DNA of 64,000 nt, taken from positions 2,542,001 through 2,606,000 of the forward strand of contig CM060202.1 in NCBI GenBank assembly GCA_030562195.1, written 5' to 3'. Source of the stretch: Nipponacmea schrenckii. Taxonomy: Eukaryota; Mollusca; Gastropoda; Lottiidae. The notes beneath the pieces were generated by a model. The model was not told the origin of the DNA, ran no database searches, and saw nothing but the letters and a program-made list of their open reading frames with translations. Shown here piece after piece: positions 20,890 through 30,511 of this stretch (the stretch's first letter is position 1; the number at the start of each line of letters is the position of its first letter). The translations under genes were made by a program, and so were the position numbers.

Positions 20890-22210
20890 CATTTTATAGC
20901 AGGATCATTGAACTCCACAAACTGGCAAAATTTCATGTCGAAACTAACTTTCTCATTGTTGATAAATTCATTCACCAGTGCACAAATATCGACTGCAAAA
21001 GAAAATTAATGAAAAAGAAAGAAGATATTAAAGTCAGAAAATGTCTTGATATCCTCCGTCAATATGAAGCAATAGACGTACCAATGAAAAGATTCAGTGA
21101 GGTTCAAGTTGAAGCAGCTTATTCACATGATCCGTCAAAACGTTCGCAACATCGTGGAGCTAGACAGAAGTACAGAAGGCCAGACAAATCAGAAACCACA
21201 TCGAGTAACAATGATGGAAACTGTAAATGGTGTGCCGGGTCTTTCCACAACAAGAAGGAATGTCCAGCAAGGGAATCAAAATGTTCATACTGTCGCAGAA
21301 TGGGTCACTGGGAAAAAGCTTGTATCACCAAACGTAAAGCTCAAAAACAAAGGATGGCTTGTGCAGTAAAAGCTGAAACAGAATCAGACTACAGTGCTGA
21401 TGATTTCGAAAATTTTTATCCATACGTGCAGAGTCCAATTAGTGCAGTAAATAGTACTGTGTGAGAAGCTCTAGCTGCTGTTACGTTTCACACAAGAAAA
21501 CAAACAACCTTAAATGGAAAGGTCGACACAAGGGGGATGGAGACATGTATGCCGCAAATACTGACTAAAATTGACGTAAGCAACATTGATCCAAGCCGCG
21601 TGAAGCTTAGAGGTGTAACAGGTGCAAACCTGAAAGCACATGGGAAAATCACCGTCAAAGTTACATGCAACAACATCACAGACGAAATCGATATCATAAT
21701 TACAGACCATGGATCTGAACTCAACCTTGGGCTGGACTTCTGTCAGAGATTTAACTTGGTAGCAATGGCAGATGCGTGTAAGATGCGAAATGTCACAGCT
21801 CATATTAACGCAGTACACATCATGGACGAGTCTGAGTTGGACTATGAGCCTCTAAAACAAATGTGGAAAGAACATCTACCGCTAGCAAAAAGACGGGAGA
21901 CCTATTTTAAAGATCTCAAACAGCTGTTCCCTGACGCATTGGATGGAACAATTGGAGAATTTAAAGGTGAGGTCGATTTAAACTTCTACCTTATGCACAA
22001 CCGGTACAGCTAGCCCTACGTGCAGTGCCAATCAGTGCCAGTATACAGCCAGCCCTGAAGAAAAAGTTTGATAAGATGGAGGCTCAAGGGATAATCCGAG
22101 CCTGTCCCGAAATGACTGAATGGGTCCACAGTCCGATTATACAGATAAAGAAAGACAAAGACCTACGACCCTGCCTTGATCCAAGAAAGCTAAATAAGGC
22201 GTTGATCCGG
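20890..22210 (+). pseudogene. Mag-like Gypsy gag-protease-RT fragment (copy 1)
   Basis: Gag C-terminus with two zinc knuckles (CKWCAGSFHNKKEC and CSYCRRMGHWEKAC, both C-x2-C-x4-H-x4-C), a TGA at 21462, then protease (VDTRGMETCMP; ELNLGLDFCQRFNLV) and, after a frameshift near 21990, the start of RT (VPISASIQPALKKKFDKM, WVHSPIIQIKKDKDLRPCLD). The protease DTG triad reads DTR. RT is cut off at about 22210, before its catalytic motifs. LTRs not seen. Confidence 0.8.
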
Positions 22211-22901
22211 TGTGACAGTTTGAGATGTCCAGCAGTTTGAAATGTCCAATGGCACATGCGCACTAGTCGCGGACATTTCAAACTGTGACCGACACAGTTT
22301 GAGATGTCCTGGCGTGTTAGGATGTCCATTTTGGAAAGACATGTTATTTTAAACAAATAAGCATAAACATTTTTTAGTAGGCCTAGGCCTAGTCCGAGTT
22401 GTCTTTGGTCCGAGTTGTCATGATTCCGATTTGGTATTGTATAACGGCCAAGGTCACAAAATGAAAACAAACCGTTTGTTTGAAGTCAGGCGTCGACATG
22501 AATAATGGCGTCTTTGTGAGTTGTCAAAATTGGGGAAGATTTGAAAGCTTTTTGCTACTAAAAGGGATTTAGATGAAATTTTCAGAGGCTATCACCTACC
22601 AGCGGTGCCAACTTCTATAAATGATTTGTAGAAGCGATTTTGGGTGAATACAAGACTAGAGCGAACATGAGTCAACACTCAGTCAGTGTCAGTAGTAGGC
22701 TAGGCCCACAGCCGACAGGGAACTATATGGAACGCCGTAACTGCCTTCTGTTAGTATTTTTGCAGTATCAGCATCTTTTTGTATTATCAGCATCATCTTT
22801 TCGTATTATCATCTTTTTCGGTTATCATCTTTTTGTATTATATGCATCATCTTTTTGCAGTATAAGCATCTTTTTGTATAATCATCATCATCTTTTCGTA
22901 T
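22211..22901. repeat. Hairpin cluster and degenerate minisatellite (copy 1)
   Basis: CAGTTTGAAATGTCC (22233-22247) pairs perfectly with GGACATTTCAAACTG (22271-22285), and two further CAGTTTGAGATGTCC copies flank it. A degenerate roughly 20-25-bp tandem repeat (CAGCATCTTTTTGTATTAT-like) fills about 22757-22900. No gene. Confidence 0.6.
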
Positions 22902-23732
22902 TGTTGAAGGGTGTAATTAAATAGATCTTTATTGTAACAAATTTATTTCAGTTCACAGTGTTAACTAATTACACTTCACTTCCTTTTCTTTTCTATCCTT
23001 TACTATCTCTTTTCTGTTTCTGAGTTCTTTTAAATCTAATCTCTTCTCCTGTGTTCTTGGTGAACATTTCTAATGACTATCTGAGTTGTTTACTATAAAC
23101 CTGTATAGTCATTCTGTTTTAGTGTTTTACACCAGTTGGATGTCATTTTGATTGCATATGGTTTAAATTGAATTTTCTTCAATTTAGTTTAATATTTATG
23201 TAGTTTAGTGTTTGTGTACACTTTTCCAGTGTACATATTTCTTGGATACATACTAGGATAGTTTTCATTATTGGTATGTTTTAGTTATAATATTTCTATA
23301 TTTGTTTATCTTGGTAACCAAGCTGTCGGCCATTTTGAATTCTGGGCTAATCTCAAATTTTCTATATTTCTGCAGCCAATTCTTTCACATAATTCTTACA
23401 TATTAATATAATTCTCTTACATAGCATTCTCATGCATTCATACCTTATTTTATTTACAGATTTCCCTTTTATAACCTTGGTGGTAAGGTATTTCACCTTA
23501 ACGTTGATTATTGTTTAAACCCCTTTTAGGGTAAGCATTATTAATGTTCATTCTGTACATTGTATTTAATAATTTCAATTGACTTAAAGTCTTTAGTACA
23601 GCATATAGTCAAATTGTTTCAGTGTATATGTTTTGTAGTTTTGTATACATAGCATAAACTGTGTGTCAGTGTATATTTTTCAGTGTTTAGTTTTTTTTGT
23701 TTTTTTTTTTTTTTTTTTTTTATTTATTTAAC
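22902..23732 (+). repeat. Probable 5' LTR and leader of the second Gypsy element (copy 1)
   Basis: Starts TGTTGAAGGGTG and leads directly, through a T-run, to the gag ATG at 23733. It shares ordered blocks with the LTR-like segment at 5923-6757. The 3' LTR is not in the window (the element runs into a gap), so LTR boundaries, PBS and promoter cannot be verified. Confidence 0.45.
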
Positions 23733-24176
23733 ATGGATGATTCAGTTTTCATGGATTCAGAGTCAACTAATAATAATGATGTATTTGTACATACGCCTTC
23801 TGTGAGAATTTTACCACCAGTCCCAAAAGTTTCAACTTTTTGTGGCGACAGTTCGTCAGTTGATACATCTTTTAACCTTTGGAAATTTGAAGTGACATCA
23901 TTAATCAACAATGATCAGTTAGATCCAGCATCTGTTAAGTTGGCAGTTTTTCATTCGTTGAAAGGTGAAGCAGCACATGTTGCGGTTAGACTTGGACATT
24001 CATCTTCGACCAAGGATATTTTAGATAGACTTGAAACTAGGTTTGGGAGAATTGAGCAAGGTCAACAACTTCTTGCTGATTTTTATTCTGCTACCCAACA
24101 TCAGGATGAATCTGTTTCGCAATGGGCATGTAGATTGGAAGATCTTTTGGATAGAGCAAGATCGGAGGGTGAGGTT
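23733..24176 (+). pseudogene. Gypsy gag, 5' part, truncated at the duplication breakpoint
   Basis: Identical to the start of the complete gag at 28081. It breaks off after RARSEGEV where sequence switches to the start of the 4.35-kb unit and stops four codons later. This fragment is a by-product of the tandem duplication. Confidence 0.85.
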
Positions 24177-24593
24177 AATATTGTTGGTTGAGTTAAAATA
24201 AAATCTACCAAGTAGACTTGGTTAAAATATTGATTTACAACACTTAAAGACAACTTACCTATTATTGAAAGGAGGAATGCAGCTTTTTGTGGAGCTATGT
24301 TCAAACCGACAGCTTTATCGGTGTAATGCGTTCAGGGTCCTACAAGACCAATAATGTTAATGCGCACAAATATTTATTAACATAGAAAAATACAAGGTGT
24401 TCGAATTTGTTGTCTGCTAGTTTGGCTATTTATAGAACTGTCCTAAACTTCCTGTTTCCTGTTGTTTACCTTATAAGTTTTTCCCGCTATTTTTACTTCT
24501 CAAAAAAAATAGTATGATTAAAACTTGTTCATGGTGACCCCGACCGAAGATCTTTAGAAAAGGAGTTCTTGGTATACAGGTTGTACATGTACT

Positions 24594-24998
24594 CAGGGGC
24601 GCAGATCCATTGATAAAGTTGGTGGGGACCATCTTTATAAAGACCTAACGTAATGACGTAAAGATCAACAAAGAAATAACTTAATCACCGGAAACGAATT
24701 CGTAAATTCAATAAATTAGTTATCATCTAATACGAGGAATATAATAGACGTCATTGATCCAGCCACTAATCCTAGCCTCCATCATCCAGACCACCTGTCT
24801 AGACGTGAGCAGTCTGAGTGTCAGTGATAAAATTTACATTGCCCATGCGTCTCGTAACCATGTTTGAGCGCATATTTATGCATTTCAATAATAATTATTA
24901 GTCACAAAAAGTGGTTGGGACCAACCATATTGTGTCCCTTCTACTTTTTTCAGTGGTGGGGACCGGTCCCGGTGTCCCCAGCGCGATCTGCGCCCCTG
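24594..24998. mobile_element. hAT-type MITE (copy 2)
   Basis: 405 bp, same CAGGGGCGCAGATC inverted ends and the same CATGTACT target duplication (24586-24593 and 24999-25006) as 20244-20649. It was copied with the 4.35-kb unit, not transposed separately. Confidence 0.9.
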
Positions 24999-25237
24999 CA
25001 TGTACTTAAAATCTACCAGGAAGAATTTCCAATATAGAAATTGAACCTGAATGAAAAAGGACACGGTAGATTTGGTCAATTTATCAATCAACTCAACACG
25101 ATCTACAACTTAGTACGACAGGTCTATAGACGAAATTCAACCTTGTTATTTATCAACCATAATACAGCATGCGTACGCTTACAGACCTCGTGAAGACTTT
25201 CACAATATAAAACAAAAGCCTTCAGAAAATACCACAC

Positions 25238-26558
25238 CATTTTATAGCAGGATCATTGAACTCCACAAACTGGCAAAATTTCATGTCGAAACTAACTTTC
25301 TCATTGTTGATAAATTCATTCACCAGTGCACAAATATCGACTGCAAAAGAAAATTAATGAAAAAGAAAGAAGATATTAAAGTCAGAAAATGTCTTGATAT
25401 CCTCCGTCAATATGAAGCAATAGACGTACCAATGAAAAGATTCAGTGAGGTTCAAGTTGAAGCAGCTTATTCACATGATCCGTCAAAACGTTCGCAACAT
25501 CGTGGAGCTAGACAGAAGTACAGAAGGCCAGACAAATCAGAAACCACATCGAGTAACAATGATGGAAACTGTAAATGGTGTGCCGGGTCTTTCCACAACA
25601 AGAAGGAATGTCCAGCAAGGGAATCAAAATGTTCATACTGTCGCAGAATGGGTCACTGGGAAAAAGCTTGTATCACCAAACGTAAAGCTCAAAAACAAAG
25701 GATGGCTTGTGCAGTAAAAGCTGAAACAGAATCAGACTACAGTGCTGATGATTTCGAAAATTTTTATCCATACGTGCAGAGTCCAATTAGTGCAGTAAAT
25801 AGTACTGTGTGAGAAGCTCTAGCTGCTGTTACGTTTCACACAAGAAAACAAACAACCTTAAATGGAAAGGTCGACACAAGGGGGATGGAGACATGTATGC
25901 CGCAAATACTGACTAAAATTGACGTAAGCAACATTGATCCAAGCCGCGTGAAGCTTAGAGGTGTAACAGGTGCAAACCTGAAAGCACATGGGAAAATCAC
26001 CGTCAAAGTTACATGCAACAACATCACAGACGAAATCGATATCATAATTACAGACCATGGATCTGAACTCAACCTTGGGCTGGACTTCTGTCAGAGATTT
26101 AACTTGGTAGCAATGGCAGATGCGTGTAAGATGCGAAATGTCACAGCTCATATTAACGCAGTACACATCATGGACGAGTCTGAGTTGGACTATGAGCCTC
26201 TAAAACAAATGTGGAAAGAACATCTACCGCTAGCAAAAAGACGGGAGACCTATTTTAAAGATCTCAAACAGCTGTTCCCTGACGCATTGGATGGAACAAT
26301 TGGAGAATTTAAAGGTGAGGTCGATTTAAACTTCTACCTTATGCACAACCGGTACAGCTAGCCCTACGTGCAGTGCCAATCAGTGCCAGTATACAGCCAG
26401 CCCTGAAGAAAAAGTTTGATAAGATGGAGGCTCAAGGGATAATCCGAGCCTGTCCCGAAATGACTGAATGGGTCCACAGTCCGATTATACAGATAAAGAA
26501 AGACAAAGACCTACGACCCTGCCTTGATCCAAGAAAGCTAAATAAGGCGTTGATCCGG
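25238..26558 (+). pseudogene. Mag-like Gypsy gag-protease-RT fragment (copy 2)
   Basis: As 20890-22210: two zinc knuckles, stop at 25810, protease with DTR in place of DTG, frameshift near 26340, and truncated RT. Identical inactivating lesions show they predate the duplication. Confidence 0.8.
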
Positions 26559-27249
26559 TGTGACAGTTTGAGATGTCCAGCAGTTTGAAATGTCCAATGG
26601 CACATGCGCACTAGTCGCGGACATTTCAAACTGTGACCGACACAGTTTGAGATGTCCTGGCGTGTTAGGATGTCCATTTTGGAAAGACATGTTATTTTAA
26701 ACAAATAAGCATAAACATTTTTTAGTAGGCCTAGGCCTAGTCCGAGTTGTCTTTGGTCCGAGTTGTCATGATTCCGATTTGGTATTGTATAACGGCCAAG
26801 GTCACAAAATGAAAACAAACCGTTTGTTTGAAGTCAGGCGTCGACATGAATAATGGCGTCTTTGTGAGTTGTCAAAATTGGGGAAGATTTGAAAGCTTTT
26901 TGCTACTAAAAGGGATTTAGATGAAATTTTCAGAGGCTATCACCTACCAGCGGTGCCAACTTCTATAAATGATTTGTAGAAGCGATTTTGGGTGAATACA
27001 AGACTAGAGCGAACATGAGTCAACACTCAGTCAGTGTCAGTAGTAGGCTAGGCCCACAGCCGACAGGGAACTATATGGAACGCCGTAACTGCCTTCTGTT
27101 AGTATTTTTGCAGTATCAGCATCTTTTTGTATTATCAGCATCATCTTTTCGTATTATCATCTTTTTCGGTTATCATCTTTTTGTATTATATGCATCATCT
27201 TTTTGCAGTATAAGCATCTTTTTGTATAATCATCATCATCTTTTCGTAT
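26559..27249. repeat. Hairpin cluster and degenerate minisatellite (copy 2)
   Basis: Same 15-bp perfect stem (CAGTTTGAAATGTCC with its complement) near 26581-26633, and the same CATCTTTTTGTATTAT-type minisatellite near 27105-27248. No gene. Confidence 0.6.
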
Positions 27250-28080
27250 TGTTGAAGGGTGTAATTAAATAGATCTTTATTGTAACAAATTTATTTCAGT
27301 TCACAGTGTTAACTAATTACACTTCACTTCCTTTTCTTTTCTATCCTTTACTATCTCTTTTCTGTTTCTGAGTTCTTTTAAATCTAATCTCTTCTCCTGT
27401 GTTCTTGGTGAACATTTCTAATGACTATCTGAGTTGTTTACTATAAACCTGTATAGTCATTCTGTTTTAGTGTTTTACACCAGTTGGATGTCATTTTGAT
27501 TGCATATGGTTTAAATTGAATTTTCTTCAATTTAGTTTAATATTTATGTAGTTTAGTGTTTGTGTACACTTTTCCAGTGTACATATTTCTTGGATACATA
27601 CTAGGATAGTTTTCATTATTGGTATGTTTTAGTTATAATATTTCTATATTTGTTTATCTTGGTAACCAAGCTGTCGGCCATTTTGAATTCTGGGCTAATC
27701 TCAAATTTTCTATATTTCTGCAGCCAATTCTTTCACATAATTCTTACATATTAATATAATTCTCTTACATAGCATTCTCATGCATTCATACCTTATTTTA
27801 TTTACAGATTTCCCTTTTATAACCTTGGTGGTAAGGTATTTCACCTTAACGTTGATTATTGTTTAAACCCCTTTTAGGGTAAGCATTATTAATGTTCATT
27901 CTGTACATTGTATTTAATAATTTCAATTGACTTAAAGTCTTTAGTACAGCATATAGTCAAATTGTTTCAGTGTATATGTTTTGTAGTTTTGTATACATAG
28001 CATAAACTGTGTGTCAGTGTATATTTTTCAGTGTTTAGTTTTGTTTGTTTTTTTTTTTTTTTTTTTTTCATTTATTTAAC
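27250..28080 (+). repeat. Probable 5' LTR and leader of the second Gypsy element (copy 2)
   Basis: Starts TGTTGAAGGGTGTAATTA and runs to the T-rich stretch just before the gag ATG. Probably contains the promoter, but no primer-binding site could be confirmed by eye. The 3' partner is absent. Confidence 0.45.
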
Positions 28081-29094
28081 ATGGATGATTCAGTTTTCAT
28101 GGATTCAGAGTCAACTAATAATAATGATGTATTTGTACATACGCCTTCTGTGAGAATTTTACCACCAGTCCCAAAAGTTTCAACTTTTTGTGGCGACAGT
28201 TCGTCAGTTGATACATCTTTTAACCTTTGGAAATTTGAAGTGACATCATTAATCAACAATGATCAGTTAGATCCAGCATCTGTTAAGTTGGCAGTTTTTC
28301 ATTCGTTGAAAGGTGAAGCAGCACATGTTGCGGTTAGACTTGGACATTCATCTTCGACCAAGGATATTTTAGATAGACTTGAAACTAGGTTTGGGAGAAT
28401 TGAGCAAGGTCAACAACTTCTTGCTGATTTTTATTCTGCTACCCAACATCAGGATGAATCTGTTTCGCAATGGGCATGTAGATTGGAAGATCTTTTGGAT
28501 AGAGCAAGATCGGAGGGTGAGGTTACTGATAATGAGTTTAACAGGAAATTGCGTCAGAAATTTTGGAGTGGTTTACGCCAGGATTTAAAAGATAGATCAG
28601 CTCATAAATATGACAGGATAACTGACTTTGATTCTCTGTTGTTAGAGGTTAGACGAATTGAAAATGACAATCCAACTGTTCCATTATCATCTAGGAAAAC
28701 TGAATCTGAGGAAGATCTGTACTCCATGGTTCATAGTCTTACATCTCTTGTACATAATCTCAGAAGAACCATTGTTCAGATTAGAGAAGAAAGGAATAGT
28801 TTAAATTTATCTCCCACTATCCATGTCATGCAACATGATAGGACAGATGGCTGTAAGACTTTTAAGAAACAACTTTTGCATGCATCCGATTGTAAACGTA
28901 TTTGCTTTAAATGCGGTCAATCTGGACATATTGCTAAGAGATGCAAAGTGCAGCAAGATATGTCAAATGAAGTGGTTAATGTCAATTCACAAGATGTCAT
29001 TGGACATAGTAACACAACAGTGGTTGACATTAATGGTAACATCTGTTCAGGATTGTTGGACACTGGGTCAACAATTTCCACCGTTAGTAAATAG
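28081..29094 (+). CDS. Gypsy gag with zinc knuckle and start of protease
   Basis: 337 codons from ATGGATGATTC; the upstream in-frame codons are only the T-run. Retrotransposon gag capsid-like region (FNLWKFEVTSLI, SLKGEAAHVA, LADFYSATQHQDESVSQWA), a single CCHC knuckle (CFKCGQSGHIAKRC) at about residues 275-290, and an aspartic protease start with intact active site LLDTGSTISTVS. It forms the particle core and processing enzyme of the element. TAG at 29092 cuts the protease; the rest is in the -1 frame from 29091, most easily explained by a small deletion. Confidence 0.8.
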   Translation: MDDSVFMDSESTNNNDVFVHTPSVRILPPVPKVSTFCGDSSSVDTSFNLWKFEVTSLINNDQLDPASVKLAVFHSLKGEAAHVAVRLGHSSSTKDILDRLETRFGRIEQGQQLLADFYSATQHQDESVSQWACRLEDLLDRARSEGEVTDNEFNRKLRQKFWSGLRQDLKDRSAHKYDRITDFDSLLLEVRRIENDNPTVPLSSRKTESEEDLYSMVHSLTSLVHNLRRTIVQIREERNSLNLSPTIHVMQHDRTDGCKTFKKQLLHASDCKRICFKCGQSGHIAKRCKVQQDMSNEVVNVNSQDVIGHSNTTVVDINGNICSGLLDTGSTISTVSK

Positions 29095-30157
29095 ACTATT
29101 TGGAAAGTACTGATTGTAAGATCACACCTTTAGACCAGCTTATAGTTATTGAGAGTGCTGGTGGTGAGTCTTTGCCATATATTGGTTGTATCCCAGTTAA
29201 AATCAGAATTCCTAGTTTAAATTCTGAGGGATTTGACTGTTTGTTTTTAGTGGTTCCAGACACAGCCTTTCACAGGGCTACTCCAGTTCTGATAGGGACT
29301 AATGTCTTGAAGCCACTATGTCAGCTTTTCGCTGATAAGTCAAACAGGGTAGAGGTGCCTGATATGTGGAAGTTTACTTTTGAGTGTATGCACCTTCAGG
29401 AGAAACAACTTTGTTCTAAGGTGGGGATAGTACGCTGTGTGGAGGAGAAGCCTATAGTTATAGGAAGTAATAAATCCATGTGTATAGAGGGTAGGGTTAG
29501 CAACTTGTCTGTGCCTTCCAGGCAAAGGGTGTTGTTTCAGAGGTCGGAGGACTCAGTCATGACGGCTTCGATTGAAGTTACTCCGACTCTGATCAACGTA
29601 AGCCCAGGTGATGAAAAGACAGTTGTTGTTAGATTATCTAATTTAACTTTATCCCCTGTTAGGATTTTTCCACACAGTGTACTATGCGAGTTACATCCAG
29701 CAGAGATTGTGAGAAAGACATCTGTTAACAGCTTGATACCGTCATCAGAGGAACCTTCAAAAACTTTCTTGGACGAAATAGATTTTGCCACTTCAGCAAT
29801 TTCTAAGGATCAAGTGGTCGAGTTAAAGAAGTTTTTGTGGAGCTGGAAACATATCTTTTCTCAACATGACAAGGATATTGGGAGTATAAGTATGGTAAAG
29901 CATAAGATCTTGCTAACAGATAATATACCATTTAAACAACCACATAGAAGAATTCCACCAGCTATGTATGATGAGGTGAAGCATCATCTTGAAGATCTGT
30001 TAGATGCAGGTATTATAGAGAGAAGCCACAGTCCGTATGCATCACATCAACTATTGTATTGGCTAGAAAGAAAGACAACTCTCTACGCATGTGTGTGGAT
30101 TATAGAATGCTTAATTCTAGGACTGTAAGAGATGCTTATGCACTTCCACGCATTGAG
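29091..30157 (+). pseudogene. Gypsy protease remainder and N-terminal RT
   Basis: Begins in -1 frame to gag (YLESTDCKITPLDQL), with the protease flap and hydrophobic TPVLIGTNVL, a long spacer, and RT N-terminus (HRRIPPAMYDEVKHHLEDLL, SHSPYAS). A +1 frameshift near 30046 precedes VLARKKDNSLRMCVDYRMLN. The frame reaches ALPRIE at 30157, where an antisense PLE interrupts it; the next residues of the same RT resume at 34894. Confidence 0.8.
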
Positions 30158-30511
30158 ATTAGGTTACTATTCAATATAAGGCACTGGCACAGGGTTAAAG
30201 TTATGTTTACAATAATTGTGTGGTTATGTGTAATGAATTAAGTAAAACAAAATCATAACGTTATCATATAAAACTTCTTGGACCTAATAAAGAAATTCAT
30301 AAAACTATTATTTACATTAGGGAAATACTTGAAACATTATTAAAAAATTTTTAATTGAAAGTACAGGATCAAAAAGGACAGCTTCAAATTTCTGGAATAA
30401 CGAAGAAAATTTATTAATGGCTACAACTATAGAAAATAAAGTCGTTCATACTGTTATATATTATAAAGTACAATGATAGTTGATAAAATGAGAACATTAA
30501 GTTCTGTGGGA

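Larger units (their letters stand above)
19827..24176 (+). repeat. 4.35-kb tandem duplication, first copy
   Basis: Begins AATATTGTTGGTTGAG and ends inside a Gypsy gag gene at GAGGTT. The identical series of elements recurs from 24177 with only a handful of differences (G-run length, single bases, poly-T length). Confidence 0.9.
24177..28524 (+). repeat. 4.35-kb tandem duplication, second copy
   Basis: Same order of elements as 19827-24176 with an offset of 4348-4350 bp. At its right end the Gypsy element continues unbroken, so this copy represents the original arrangement on the right side. Confidence 0.9.

Noticed and set aside
29085..29100. Programmed frameshift between Gypsy gag and pol
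   Set aside because: The frames overlap by only 4 nt, no slippery heptamer is visible, and the break lies inside the protease right after DTGS, so a deletion is more likely.
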